A stretch of 64,000 bases of DNA from Schistocephalus solidus (Eukaryota > Platyhelminthes > Cestoda > Diphyllobothriidea > Diphyllobothriidae): assembly GCA_017591395.1 (NCBI GenBank), contig WEDG01003403.1, positions 310,001 through 374,000 of the forward strand. The letters run 5' to 3'. The position numbers were made by a program, and so were the translations under genes. Below the pieces are notes generated by a model that was given only the letters and a program-made list of their open reading frames with translations, did no database searches and was not told the origin of the DNA. Below, in pieces: positions 22,986 through 35,524 of the stretch (its first letter is position 1; each line of letters begins with the position of its first letter).

Positions 22986-23496
22986 TCAGCCAATTTACTC
23001 TTTTGCATTTCATTTACTGACACAACTTGCTATTGAATGTCAATCATAATACAGGCCATGTTAGAAGTTAGCCACAATCGCTCGACAAGTTGAAGAAAAG
23101 TTGTCAGAACAGAAACTTTTAGACACGGCTTTGTTTTTATGCGAAAATTGCGGGTAACGATTCAAATCACCTTGTGAAACTTAATCTCAAGGTTTTACCT
23201 CAATACAAAGGCCTGATCTTACCCTTCTGTCTTCATTACGAAGAAATCATTGCTGAAAACTTGATCTTTATTCTTCCTTTGAACAAGAAACTACCCCTAA
23301 CAGCCATCACAATCTTATCTCAAGACTTCTTAATGACGAAGTATTCAGAGACTTATTTCACTGCAAGTGAGAAGCCGAATTATATGTGTCACCCCTGACC
23401 AAATCCATGTTTAAATCCCTGATGCTGAAGAGCATTAACCCCAATCATAAGCCGAGGTCTCCACAGAAAACGGAACGTCAAAACACGGGTAGATAC
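22986..23496. other. No gene recognised
   Basis: One 74-codon frame at 23174-23398 without a domain. Confidence 0.45.
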
Positions 23497-23742
23497 GGAA
23501 ATAGGAAACCTCATGTCCCCCCCCCCCCTCCAACTAATGCAGACGGTCATGCGCAAAATTCCAAGAAGGGGGAATAATCCCGCGTCCTACGTCTTCACAC
23601 TAAACCTAAAATCAATTCTAGCCCTAATCTTAACCCCAACGCTAGCCTTACCTTTAATGCTAACCTCGCTACTAACACTGATCGTCCAGGAAATTACCGC
23701 AAGTGCCCTGGAATAGTGGGGGTCCAAATTCCCATGTCTTAC
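23497..23742 (+). repeat. Family D copy D4
   Basis: The left end GGAAATAGGAAACCTC is the reverse complement of the GAGTTTCCTATTCC-type right flank of D1, so the ends are inverted. The core has AGCCCTAATCTTAACCCCAA and related units. A C11-12 run lies near 23517-23527. Confidence 0.55.
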
Positions 23743-24574
23743 CCAAAACTCAATTCACTCTTTTGAGTGTTATGCAAGGTTACTGTTGTTGACTTTCATA
23801 TTTTTGACCTCGGTTGGTAACTATGTCGCCTTTATATTTGCAAATCTGGCAGTCTCTTTTACTTTAAATAGACATTAGTTTCATCCTACTTCAGCAGAGT
23901 TAGTTACTAAAAACCCATCCATGTTTAGTCGTTTGTTTACTTTAACTGCCGATGATGTTGCTCATCAGTTGGTCGTCCGCCTTTCCCGCAAGCTATAATT
24001 CATGGTTATTCTGCGGAACGAACTATCTGGCATATCAAATTTATTGATACAACAAAAAATGCTTGTGTTATACCTTCCACCACACTTTCGACGAGCCCGA
24101 CGTATTTTGAACGACCTTACTTTCTGAATTGCGTAAAGCGCCTAACATGTAGATCACGATGCGTGTTAACCGTAATGTCCAATCATGGATGGTTAGTAAC
24201 CGTGGATAAGTTACGCTGCCACAGTGGCTGAAGAGCCTGATTTAAAACTTTCCTGAAGAACTTCTAATCCAGACCGGACGGTTGTTAAAATTGACCAGGT
24301 TTGCTCCCGTTAAAGTCAATCAATTCAACAGATAAAAAGGATTATTTTATTATGTAGCTTCGAACACCGAAGGTCTTCGTTCTTTAGCTAAACCCCGTGG
24401 GTTCGGCTTCAATAGGCTTTGCGGGCAAACTGACAGTATTGCAGAGACCGAGTTCATTCGCATAGGCTGTAATCTAGGTGTTGAATAGTAGCAATGTGTG
24501 CTGAAAAGTCACTTGCTTGAACATGTGTGCACATGCCTAAGCAGAGTCATCTTTTTGCAGGCTAGTACAGCAAG
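23743..24574. other. No gene recognised
   Basis: No coding frame, repeat copy or RNA structure was recognised. Confidence 0.45.
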
Positions 24575-24815
24575 TTATTTCATGAAAGAGGGGATTCTCT
24601 CACCAGGGGTTGGTCATGGCCATCTGATAATGGCTAATAAACCAGAAATGACCATTCCAGTCTCCCTTTTCTTTGTCGGTCATGTTATTCTGCTTATATC
24701 ATTAGCCGCTGTGCGGCTGGCGGCGGGGCTCGAGAGTGAGCCCTAAGACATAACGGGGCAAGTGAGTCCTGTAACCGATCGTTTAGCACCTACTTACCTT
24801 TAAACATGTTTGTAG
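24575..24815 (+). repeat. tRNA-derived SINE (family B), copy 3, lacking the tRNA head
   Basis: In + orientation it carries the body and tail: CACCAGGGGTTGGTCATGGC, CATCTGATAATGGCTAATAA, GAAATGACCATTCCAGTCTC, then GGCGGGGCTCGAGAGTGAGC. The tRNA-like block expected just upstream is missing, so this copy is 5' truncated. Confidence 0.65.
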
Positions 24816-24867
24816 GTCGATTCTGAGCTTGCTCTAGGACGATACAGCCCTCGCTGGTTCAAGGTCT

Positions 24868-26130
24868 CTATGTCTGCGTAGCGTATTCCAAATGCAAATG
24901 CACAAAAGTTCCAAATATTTTGTAATAGCTCTCTTCGTCAAACCCCGTAAAGGCACGTCTGAAGCGTTGTGATCTAAACCTGGTGGACTTAGCCGCTTCC
25001 GTGCAGTTCAGCATTGGTTTGTGTGCAGGTGGCATCCACAGACCTAAATACTTCTGATGGGTCAAATGTTTGCTGTGGTTAAGAACGTAAAGCCGCCGGC
25101 CGGAGACTCTGCAGCTCCTTATTTGAAGAATGTTGCACTTCCCCACCTTGACAGGCATAAGCCAACACTTTGGCCAGTCCTCACAACTGGTCTAAATTTA
25201 TTTATCGGTAGTTTTGGTCCGCCGCTAGGTGAGCAACTTTTCACAATTTAATGTCCCCAGTGAAGAACGAAGTCAGCATCAGGTGCCCGAAGCAATCCTT
25301 GACAAAAGGGAATAACCAGGGCCTTAACCTGCGCCCTGTGGGAAGCCGATCACCGTGGTTACCTTGGAGGACTGTTGGCGTCCGGTTTGCACTATTTGGG
25401 ACAGGCCACACAAAACGTTATGCATCCATAGAAGGAGGCTTCCGAGAACTCTTACGCCGCGCAGTTTGCGCAGGAGGTGTTGGCGAGGGACGCTGTCTTG
25501 GACTCTTTTGAAGTCGATATACATCACTTTGCTTGCATCGCGTGCTTTGATCTAGTATTCAAATGAAAAGAGTGGATTCGTAGGGCAGGACCTACCACAG
25601 CGAAAGCCCTGTTGGGCATCGAATAGGAGGTGATTCTGCTCGAAAGACTGCGCTAACGCTTCCATACTTGGTTTCTCCATGATTTTGCAACAAACGTAAA
25701 TAAGACTCGCCTTCCCTTGTTAAAGAGCGGGTTGATATTTGTGGATTTCCAATCGGAGGGTAGCAACGCAGTAGCAACTGACACCTGGAAGAACGAGATT
25801 AGTGGCTTGGCCATTTCGGAAGATAGCACCTTCAACAGCTTGGCCGGGATCTCATCAAGGACCAGGAAATTTGGCTTTTTCAAATTTAATAACTCTTCTA
25901 TGGTGAAGAAACTGCTTCGATTTGAAGTATTTCCTCGTCTTCATAAGTAGATGGGAAAAAGTTGGGTTCTCTTGTAAAGACGACTTAGAAGAACTCAGAT
26001 AGATGCTGAGTCTTATCTGTGGCCTCTGAGATTTTCACACCGGCAGTTCAAAACAGGATTCTTATTCCGCATTTTCTGCATTATATGACTGAAAAGAACT
26101 GTGTGAGTTTTATTTGCTGAGCCCTTTTAG
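24868..26130 (-). mobile_element. CR1/Jockey-like non-LTR retrotransposon fragment, heavily decayed
   Basis: Read on the - strand from the right: a linker with TQHLSEFF, then LDEIPAKLLKVLSSEMAKPL and LPSDWKSTNINPLF (pre-palm RT region). After frameshifts comes YIDFKRVQDSVPRQHLLRKL (palm A), then the C-terminal part with GKCNILQI, LGLWMPPAHKPMLNC and FRRAFTGF. Each block has its counterpart in the better copy at 29.6-31.5 kb. The palm A position has DFKRVQDSV for the usual DFKKAFDSV. The FADD box is lost or unreadable. No endonuclease is seen. Confidence 0.75.
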
Positions 26131-28734
26131 GCGTCCTCTCTTTTTCACAGTTATCACTGCTTGGTAACTTACTTCTTTAAGGATAGAGTCATCTAAAAGG
26201 AGTATTACTTTAAAACTGCGTGCAAACAGGCACCATCATGGACAGATAGATGCCCATTGAATATCCCGCAGTGTAGGTGCAGCATCAATGACTTACGAGT
26301 TATTATGTTGGAAGTGATGCAGTCTTGTGCAGCATCTTCTGCACTTAGTTCCTCCTCTCTAACTCTACCTGCACGGATGAGCACAGACATAGTGGTGGAC
26401 AAGTCTACACAGACCATCTACGGATGTTGTTGTTAGTGCACATATGGCATTATGCCCACCTTCCCGTTTCCGGTTTTTGCCATGAAAACTCCCCTCCATG
26501 AAAACTCCTCCTTTTCGTACTACTGGCCCATAATTGAGGTCGTCAGAAAGTACCCAACTGAAAACGTCCCATCTTGTCCTTTGGTGCTAGGTTTCGTCAT
26601 GGTTTGCCAATCGTCGCAGCCGCAGGCAAAACACCCGACCAAAGCAAAAAATACGCAAAGTCCGAGAGAGCATCCGAGCTGCCTGTTTGGACATTGAACA
26701 GGCCTCAAACGGTCTCGTGAAAGCTGAGGACATCTCCGTTCGCCTGCTCGCTCTTATCGATGAATTCTACCACTCTAGCTGACACACAGAATTTAGCTTT
26801 TTGATTAACTTGCAGGTCCTTACCGTTATGTTTGACGGTAACTTTTGATATTTTGATCGAATATTTGCATATCAGGTTTGTTTTGTAATTGTTAATTTGT
26901 GTTCAGAGTCACACAGTTACTTCTCTTCATTACAATCCATTTATTGGGAATAAAAAAGGAATAATACTCTCACGTTCCCGGAACATGCCTTCTGAAAAAG
27001 CGACAGGGTGCGCTATAAATGAATTCCTCAGAAGAACTTGAAATGTAACACTTTCTGAGCTTTCGGTTAATGGGCCGCAGCTGTTTACTGGGTGACGTGT
27101 AAAAACTCGAATGCGGCCTTTAGTATATATGGTGAACTATTTTATCTTCCAGTGGAGAAACATTTCAGGAGGTAACTAATAACCCTTTGAGTAACAATAA
27201 ATAATATAAATAAATAAATTTTATATTTAAGGCCCAGAGAGCCCCATCATTTCAAACTTAGTATCGCGGTATAAATAAATACAAAGTGGATAATTGCTGC
27301 ACTATGTGAGCAGCCATATTAACAGCAGGAATGAGTAGTATGGTAAACATATCCGATTCAAAACGATTTGCCATTTTTAAAACAAAAGTAAACAATCTTT
27401 AACATAAACAGTGAACTAGAAAAGAAGCAGTAAAAAACACTCCTACGGTTAAATCGGAGGCGGAGTTCAGCGAGCAACCAATTTAAAAAAATTAGGAGAA
27501 AAAACTGCTTCACTAAAAAAATTAATAGCTAGATGCAATTGGATAGTGCTGTGATGTTGCTGACAACGTATGAGGGTTCGGAACGCTCCTTGTCGTGTGA
27601 GAGATAATATAGCAGTCAGAGCTACTGTTTGTAACCACCAGTGGAGGTGGGAGAGGACAAACTCATCGTGGACACCAGGATCAAAACGAAGAGGAGACAG
27701 TAGAGGTCATGAGATCATCATCGAGATGCGACCTTGCCGACTGCATAGTCCACACATCAAAGAGGCAAAACCATCAGAAGCCGCCTTTATCCTCAACTGA
27801 ACCTGGAGACCATCGTCGGGGTTGCAAAAGCGGAGAAAAGTACCAAGGTTGTCAAGACTTGGCGATGCTAGTTTAAAAGGAGGGGGGCGAAAAAGTGAAT
27901 GCAAAAATTGACTCTGCAGAGGATGATGGACATATAATAAGAGACCAATATAATATCAAGGGAGCTGCCTCGACTGGTCCAGCTTTAGCTGACAAAAAGC
28001 CTTGAATATGAAAGAACAAAATAGTAACTTTCACTTAATGCTGCAAAATGGTATTATGCCTCTTGGACTTCGTACCCTGGGTCCTCGTGGGTTGGATTGT
28101 CCCAGGTATCCCAAACAGAAGGATCTAAGGGCGCGCAATGTACAGTTCACAAACAAATCCTGAAATTTAACTTCTTTTAGGAGGTATCGAGTGTTTTCGG
28201 AAGAATTATTGAATTGGTGGGTCTATTAGAATAGAATGACGCAAATATGTAGGTTAAGTGACAAGGGGAGTGAAATTATCTGTACGATGTGTGATAATTG
28301 CGATGCGTGGATGATTATTTCATCCACAGCTAAGTCAGTTTTATTAATATAGTCGGACGTGAAAGACGTTTTCAAAGATGTAAGCATCCCTTTGATATGT
28401 ATTCGAAAACATCTGTTTTTCACGACATCACTCATAATTCATCAATTTCCAAAATACTGACAGCTAAGCGTGGCTAAAGCATTTCTTAGCACTTTAAAGA
28501 CTGAACCACTATTTTTTACCGTTTGCGTTACTATTAACATCCTCAAAAGCGTGCTGATTGTACGAACGACTTTACAGTTAAATTATTCACATTTTCGAAA
28601 GTTCGTTAAAACGGAGATTCGGTGTGTAAACATTCCCCTACGATAGTCAAATTGGGTACGTGTTAACTTCTACAGTGCTTTTCATGGCAAAGAATACCTA
28701 CCCTTTTCCTTAGTTGATAATTTTGTAAACGGAG
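26131..28734. other. No gene recognised
   Basis: Frames of up to 81 codons without domains. AT-rich around 26.8-27.5 kb. A 76-codon + frame at 27570-27800 looks protein-like but matches nothing I know. Confidence 0.4.
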
Positions 28735-29012
28735 CATGTGAATAGGAACGCCCCGCCCACGAAGGGAAAATATTCACTGTGCTTACCCTAGCAACATAGA
28801 CTTAAACCGTAACTCTAATCTTACCTTTTACTCTACCGTAAACTCTACCCCGACAGTTAAAAGTAACCCTAAGCTTAATCCTAAACTTAACGACACCCTT
28901 AATCATAACCTTAACCCCAACCCTTAACCCCAACCATAAGCCTAACCCTCCTTTCCTTAGAGTTTGGCGCAAAGACACTTTTACTGCGAGAGGTTCCTTT
29001 TCCCACTTCCTG
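28735..29012 (+). repeat. Family D copy D5, the longest telomere-like core
   Basis: The left end is GTGAATAGGAACGCCCC. The right end reads GAGGTTCCTTTTCCCAC, its imperfect inverse. Between them is about 200 bases of irregular CCTTAACCCCAACC-type units, then GGCGCAAAGACACTTTTACT. The order of core, GCGCAA block and inverted end is the same as in D1 and D3. Confidence 0.65.
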
Positions 29013-29596
29013 TTTAGACGGTCATGTAAGTCATCAGTATCAGTATATTTGAGGGAGATGAAGGTGAGTCACCTTTGAATTCCCTATTTGTACATACGAG
29101 TTGTGGTATCAAAAAAAATAGTATCTCGATATGTTGGCGAGGCCAACATAGTGGAACAAAGTTGAAAAAGAGCAGACAGTGAAAAAAAAACTCCCGGTGA
29201 TATTTAGGAGAAAAAAACTGTCGCCCTTGGGAGGGGGGTCCAATGGGGGGCATTTCGGAGGTCACATGATGCTCCACTGCTGATTGCAGCGTCCGTTTAG
29301 GGATTTCAAAGGCTGAAATAGATGTCCAGATCATCCTCGGTCCATTGCGGTTCGAACCAGGGGATAACGTTCATACACCTCATGGACGACGGACGCCAGG
29401 TCCAGCTGATGCGAATACTCACGGTGTCACCAAGGTGTGTAAATAAGTTAAGCATCGAAGACCTCGAGGACCCCAGCATGGGAATAATGGGAGAATGCAA
29501 GCCCTCGAACGAAAATAACAAACATAAAGAAATGTTACTCAAATATAACTAGTAGTATCATTAATACCTTACTTTCTGACGTCACACTTGCAGCTT
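29013..29596. other. No gene recognised; 3' flank of the CR1-like element
   Basis: Frames at 29014-29334 and 29306-29542 (-) have no recognised domain. The second spans a GGTTCGAACC-like string on both strands, but there is no tRNA fold around it. Part may be untranslated 3' sequence of the adjacent - strand LINE. Confidence 0.35.
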
Positions 29597-30850
29597 TCAG
29601 TTAGTGTTGTAGCTCGCACCATTATATCGATCTAACTTTCGTTTAAAAACCTCCAAGGAGTCTAACATAACAACATACAGAGGAAGACTATTCCAAGCTT
29701 CGACTACTCTTTTGGAGAATAAGTACTTCCGAGTGTCTAGCCTTGCTCCAGTCACACGTAATTTAAGAGGATGACCTCTCAAGTTCGTTGTTTTTGCTAA
29801 CTCGAAGAAATCCCCTGGCACGAGACAACAGTCCTGGATACGTAGTATGCGGAATGTTAGTATCAGGTCCCCCCGAAGCTGTCTATAGTGCAAGGGAAAG
29901 AGATTGAGACTCGACAGCCGTGTTTCATAAGGCAGTGAGCCATGTCCAAGGACAAGTTTGGTTGCTCGCCTTTGGACCTTTTCGAGGATGTTGATGTCCT
30001 TCGCCGCCCAGGGTCTCCAAGCTTGGATAGCGGACTCCAGCTGTGGCCGCACGAATGTTCCGAAGACTTTAGCGAAGCAGTCGGTAGTGAAGGCTGCAAA
30101 AGCTCGTTTAACGAGATACAGAATCGACATGGCTGACTTCGCTACCTTTGCGCAATGTAGGGAGGGTTTAAACGAAGGCGTGATCCAGACTCCAAGGTTC
30201 TTTTGGACATCCACTTCTTTCAATGGAATGCCATTCAGACTGTAAACCGTACGGTTCAAAGGATTGTTTTTCCCGACTCGTATGATGTTGCACTTGCTCT
30301 CATTAAACGGCAAGAGCCAGTCATTGGACCATTTCGGGAAACGATTTAAGTTTGCCTGCAAGTTCTCTTCATCAGCCGCAGTTTGAATGACGCGCCAAAG
30401 TTTGAGATCATCGGCAAACATGGCAATATCGCAGTCCAGTTCGTTGGCACAATCGTTGATGTAGACAATGAACAGTATAGGGCCGAGAACAGAGCCTTGG
30501 GGAACACCACTCTCAACCTCAACTTTAGTCGACTGTTTGTCGCTGATATGCACAGTTTGTGAGCGGCCAGTTAAGAAGTTTTCTAGCCATGTCAAAAGTC
30601 TACCTCTTACGCCTATGCGGTTGAGTTTATAAAGAAGGTGGTGGTGCGGCACGCTGTCAAAAGCCTTTTTGAAGTCTATATAGACTGCGTGCACCGTATT
30701 ACCACTATTGACCGCTTCAGTCCCACGTTCTAAACAGTAGAGCAAATTTGTAACGCAGGATCTACCTCTACGGAAACCGTGCTGGGCTTCGGATAGCAGA
30801 TTGTTATGTTCGAAGAACTGTATTAGTTGTTGCTTAATTATTTTTTCCAT
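29597..30850 (-). pseudogene. Reverse transcriptase palm and C-terminal domain of the CR1-like copy
   Basis: This is a 417-codon uninterrupted frame with all catalytic motifs (DFKKAFDSV, FADDLK) and the thumb-like C-terminal half. The ATG at 30850 follows closely on the in-frame TGA at 30857-30859 and lies within a conserved KIMEKI block, so it is not an original start. The frame could be translated only as an N-terminally truncated RT; no promoter is evident. Confidence 0.85.
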
Positions 30851-31510
30851 GATTTTTCAGCAAACTGAAGTTAGGCTGACCGGTCTATAATTGTTAGCAG
30901 AGGCCCGGTTTCCACCCTTATAAAGCGGCGTAATCCATGCGGATTTCCAGTCGGCTGGTAGACTTCCGGTCTGGAAGGATGCTTGGAAAAGCGTAGAGAG
31001 TGGTTTTGCCAACTCTCTCGCGAGCTCTTTCAACAGCTTGGCAGGTACTTCATCGGGAACCGGAGACTTGGATTCCTTTAACCCCAAAAGTTCCTTGAGG
31101 ACAGTAGTCTCGGTAAAATTAACAGTCTCGACTATTGTATCCACTTCGAAGTCATCGGTAGGGTGATCGTATCTCGTTTCCTTTGTGAAAACCGACTGGA
31201 AATTCCGAAAGATGATTAGCCTTCGCACCGTCTTCAGTGAGGTCTATGCCCTCGGCGGTCCTCAGCAGGGGTATTGGATCCTTGTTCCGTGTATTCTGTC
31301 TGAGGTAACCGTAAAACAGTTTCGGGTTCACGGTGGCCCGGTTCAGCAGGTCCACTTCGAAAGCCTGTCTTGTTCTAAAAATAAGGCCCTTGACCCGATT
31401 TCTCTGCATTTTATACGCATTTAGAGATGTAGGAGTTCCGTCCGTAAGCGATTTTTTCCACAATATCCGCTTTTTGTGAACTTCGATTTTTAAGGCCTGC
31501 GAAAGCCTTA
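29597..31510 (-). mobile_element. CR1/Jockey-like non-LTR retrotransposon, 5' truncated, mildly damaged
   Basis: It encodes most of a reverse transcriptase and its C-terminal domain. From the right, the linker frame (31152-31463) ends in a shift near 31200. The frame from 31228 then runs to the stop at 29597 with a single interruption, TGA at 30857-30859, inside VC(stop)KIMEKI. Motifs are KSPVPDEVPAKLLKEL, LPADWKSAWITPLYKGG, NYRPVSLTSVC, QHGFRRGRSC, AVYIDFKKAFDSVPHHHL (palm A), GVPQGSVLGPILF (palm B), MFADDLKLW (catalytic box), NLGVWITPSF and YETRLSSLNLFPLHYRQLRG. The endonuclease is missing beyond about 31510, typical of 5' truncation on insertion. With one stop and one frameshift it is the youngest-looking LINE in the window. 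Confidence 0.9.
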
Positions 31511-32555
31511 CAGCTAATAATTGTAACGGGTGGTGTAGAACTAAGAACGAAGGTCTTAGCAGCTGAGTAACAACAGTGTGTGCTAGGTAACTGTGTTATG
31601 AAGGTTAATTAGGATTGTCAGATGCTATCACTTTCAGGACAACGAGAAGCGCCCCACCTTCCTTACTTCGTTTACGTCACCTACACCGCTAAGGACATTC
31701 CGGGAAGACAGTACAATTAAGGCGATTATTTTTTACAAATAGCATGTCATTTTTAACATCGATCCTGGGGTAAGGCTAGCAGTTAGGTGTATTAAATCCG
31801 ATGGCGTCAAATACGTTTCTAAAATTTGGGTAAAAAAATAACGCAACCTTTAAGACATTTGAATTATTTAAGCGCTTTTAGCACATTACCTTGATATAGA
31901 CCTGCATAACTAAAGATATTTTGAAGAGTTTTTGTAAGGATATTTTCCTTTTGTTAGTCAGCATTTTAGATTTCTTAATGTGAGGTATGTGGTTCGGTTT
32001 GTGTCTAACCGTATTTCAGCTTATTCCATCGTCGTCGGCTTTGAACCTCACAAGAAGCCAAAAATGTTTTTTTTAAGTACTCTGCATGTTAGAACTAAGA
32101 CGACGTCTTCAAATTATCTGTTCTAGGGATTTGTGACGCGTTTTGCAAAACTGCTGAGCAAATCTAGTGCCTGAAAATCGTCTTGCGGTGCCTATGAAGC
32201 CTGTGATTATGAGTACGTTTAAAAAATAATAATAATCCTACTCAGCGACGTCTATCACGTTACCTGTTTCATGCAGTTGTATAGAGGTCCTACTTAGTTT
32301 CTTGACTGAGCATGTTGATTCGGCTGGACTTTGGATAAACATGTTACACGTATGATTCGATGATTCAGCTGTCATAATCGGTAACGGTCACCACTGCCTC
32401 ACGTAGCGGGCGCAGCAGCTGCAGCAGTCTTTTGCACCTGCACAGAATCGACCGCAACCACCGGGCTCCGATGGCCCAACAAAGCCAGGGCGTTCGAAGG
32501 TGGGCGCCGGTACAGTGGCTGGTTAAAAAAGTAATCCGTCTACCCTTGCCACACT
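31511..32555. other. No gene recognised
   Basis: AT-rich spacer with no domain-bearing frame. From about 32400 the sequence becomes GC-rich ahead of the SINE copy. Confidence 0.4.
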
Positions 32556-32559
32556 ATGC

Positions 32560-32840
32560 AGTTACGAGTAATATTGCTGTCAAAGACAAGAGAGACTGGA
32601 ATGGCCATTTCTAGCCCATTAACCGTCATCATCCAGTCACACGCAACCCCAGATGGTGCAGCACCCAAGGCTCAAACCCGCGACCTGTTGATCAAAACCT
32701 CAAAGTTTTAATTTACTGGGCCACGGACTCTTTGTCTTTCCCTGAATAGATCGGGAATATTGACATTCGCCGCAGTACGGCTGCTGGCGGGACTGCCGAG
32801 TGAGTTCCGTTAGCGATCGGTCAGCGTTCGTCAACGTGCT
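32560..32840 (-). repeat. tRNA-derived SINE (family B), copy 4, with an inverted tail fragment
   Basis: On the - strand the tRNA-like block at about 32670-32735 contains GTGGCCCAGTAAATTAAAAC, TTTTGATCAACAGGTCGCGG and GTTTGAGCC (B box). The body block GGAATGGCCATTTCTAGCCC lies at 32600-32620. Past the AGATCGGGAATATTGACATT motif, 32768-32840 holds a family tail (GGCTGCTGGCGGGACTGCC) in the opposite orientation. Confidence 0.65.
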
Positions 32841-33854
32841 ATCTGGTTTCCACTCAGTGCGTACCAGGCTATAATTTGGGCACTTCGAATCTCAACATCA
32901 GCAAGTGCGCCATAAAGGACATCTCAAGAAGAAACTGTGGTGGACTATCAGTTCCGAAAAGTTCCCAGGATATCCCATCAGTTGGTAGCGTTCCAGGTCA
33001 AGATTACTAGCGCGTCGTAATAGATCCAAACCATTGTGATGTATTATAATAAGTATGCTAATGTGCCATAGGGATGCATTCCCCGATGCCATCCTCAGTT
33101 CCAGTCCCCTGTCATCCCACTGGTGGGATGGGAAGTTGCGGTTCTAAAGGCCGAACTGCTCGTCTTCGCTTGCCAGCTATGACCTGACCCCCATTCCATC
33201 TACTGGACTATACCACCAACGTAAGTCCTTCCTACTTGAATTGCGTGTGTATGTTCTGACATGCGACTTTTCGCTCGCATACCAGCGTTGGAAAAGTGTA
33301 GTTTAGGCTTGCTAAGGAGAGATGCACAGTGTGTCACGGGGAAGTGTTGAGCATGCGCGCATTTTCAAGCCGGTTCATCTTTAGCCTAGGCATTCGTGTG
33401 CAGGAAGAGTGATGTGGTCTGCACTGAGTTTCTTTACTCCGCATTTAACTGAATAATCTGATGTGAGGTAGTGTGGATAAGTGGGGTGGGAGTGACGGGA
33501 ATAGGCTATGAGCCATGACACTGGTTAACCGGTCTCATTGTGTTGCATTCACAAGTGACCGTATAAGTTGACTCATGTCCCGGGGGGTACGAGCTTAGTC
33601 GTGACAGGTTGTAATTGAATCCACATGTCTAGTTGGAGCGTCGATTATGGTGCTGGAGGGTAGGATGGCAGGAGTTTTCTCAGTGAGTGTCCTCACTGGT
33701 GATTCTGGTTGACCATGTCGATATGGCCTCGGGGTAGGGTGCTTAAGCCCTTGATCCATGGCACCCAAGTCTTGCTAGTCTTTCTTTGTATCTGGAAGGT
33801 GTTTACTCAGTTGGCTACGAAGACGGTTACTATTGTTACTGCGTTGTTGCGTCT
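32841..33854. other. No gene recognised
   Basis: This should correspond to the zinc-finger and 3' end of the old RTE-like copy if it were complete, but no finger motif could be read. A 64-codon - strand frame (32898-33092) has no domain. Confidence 0.4.
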
Positions 33855-34990
33855 GGTCTGTTAATCTTGAACACGAACCTCCCAGATATCCTGCTTAAAG
33901 GAATACGTCAGTATGCTCCGGTAAGGGAGCTTTCGTCTTTATGGCCTGTGAACACTCATTGCGAAGTCGTCGCTGAAAAGGTGCCTGAGCAGGTGCTCGT
34001 TAACCATCCTCCTAGTGTGACCTTTCCAACGCAGTTGGAGCTGTCTCAGCATGGTGTGGATACTGGAAACGCCAGCGCTTCTCGAGCTATTTATATCATG
34101 TCCTGCTACTTTACTTCCAGTGGTCTCCTCGGACGCAATCCAGGTCTCTATCCCGTAAAAGGACGTTATCTGAACAACAGCCCTGTATGCTGAAGATGGA
34201 TGTCGTTTCAGTTCAAGATTGAGTGCTGCAGTCGACCGCAGGCCTGGTTGGCTTAAGAGATTCGGTTTGAGGTGGTGCCGCCAATCTGGAGGTTTCTGGA
34301 AATTGTGCTCCCCAGATAGACTTTACCCACTGTCTTGATGCCAAATCCATAAGCATTAATGCTGAATTCGTTGTATTCGTGCTTTTTGTCAATTGGTGCA
34401 TGGACACTGTCTTCATAGTCAGTCCGCAGTTGGAGTAGCTGAAGGCAGCCATGGCATGTTTTTGCGTTAGTATGTTTAGCTGTTAGATATCGACGAACAA
34501 GAGTTCATGACTATGGGCCTTTAAAGGAACTTACTTTGTTGGCTTCTAATTAGCCTTTCGTCAAAAAGTATGTCGATGTTGAATTCTGGTCAGTCCTTAA
34601 GGTAAGTATTTATTAGCATGGGAGGAGGAGGGAGAGAGTGAATACATAACCCTCCTTCACCATATTCATCGTTACGAAGGCCTCATGTACTCCCCACTGT
34701 CCACCACGAGAGTCAGCATTTTCCGATGTTTTTTTTTCCGAATTTTTCCGGTATCCAAATTGCAGCCTGTTTCCTCGGAGTCCATCACGATTTGCTGGGC
34801 CAAAGGCCATCGTCAGATCCATGACGATGGTAGAGAAGCTATTCCCCGGTTCATGACACTTTTTCTGTCGATTGCGGGCCAAAATGGTCATTTCGATGAC
34901 TCCATGGTGTTTCTGAAATGGATCCCTGGGTTACACGCTTTTTTAGACGATTAAGTAATACTTGGACGTGGCTCTACGCGGTAAATGTGC
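33855..34990 (-). mobile_element. Old RTE-like LINE copy, reverse transcriptase part
   Basis: On the - strand and in several frames the sequence follows the 5.2-9.2 kb element. LLNRLKKRVTQGSISE matches [31 protein letters not shown] matches [30 protein letters not shown] matches the palm B area. CGLTMKTVSMHQ matches [31 protein letters not shown] matches [16 protein letters not shown]. The Asp of palm A is changed (AFGP) and many stops intervene, so it is long dead. The matching endonuclease part lies at 36110-37010. Confidence 0.75.
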
Positions 34991-35074
34991 TGGACAACAT
35001 GGGGGCAAATAGGAAACATGGCAGGCGTTATTGTGGATGCACACCCATAACAAATATCACATATACGGGAAGTG

Positions 35075-35300
35075 GTGATACGCTTAGGTGCAGACTCACA
35101 CTGCGCCAGCCATCTGCGCCAGATCCCACTTCCAGTCTTCTTGACTGTATCTTGATACTGGTCCCAGGTGGGCGATGGAAGCGAGAGAATTCGGTAGATG
35201 CTGCGCAGCTCTACCATCAGTAAAAACTTATTCACGTGTAATTCAGCGTTCGTGTTCACCCCCTCATGTGCGGACCATCGTATGCATCGTCAGTAACGAC
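35075..35300 (+). repeat. Family A repeat, copy A5, inside the old RTE-like element
   Basis: Carries CTGCGCCAGCCATCTGCGCC, TCTTCTTGACTGTATC, GGTCCCAGGTGGGCGATGG and CTTATTCACGTGTAATTC in family A order. Opposite orientation to the host LINE. It lacks the 5' portion. Confidence 0.6.
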
Positions 35301-35524
35301 AGTCTAACTGTCTGGTAATATTTGGGTTAACATTTTGTTAAGCGGGGAGATGCCTCTGTGGGGCATCCTTGAAGTCTTCAGGGCAGTGTCCGTGTAGCCA
35401 CATCACCTGAAACAGTGAAGTAAACATCCCCATGATTCGGGGACCAACGTATTTGCAAATTATGGTTGGGATCGCTTAGGTGCATAGCTGTTTAACGTTA
35501 TCTCTTTGATTTACTATTATGCTT
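35301..35524. other. Spacer between family A and family C copies
   Basis: No structure recognised. Confidence 0.35.
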
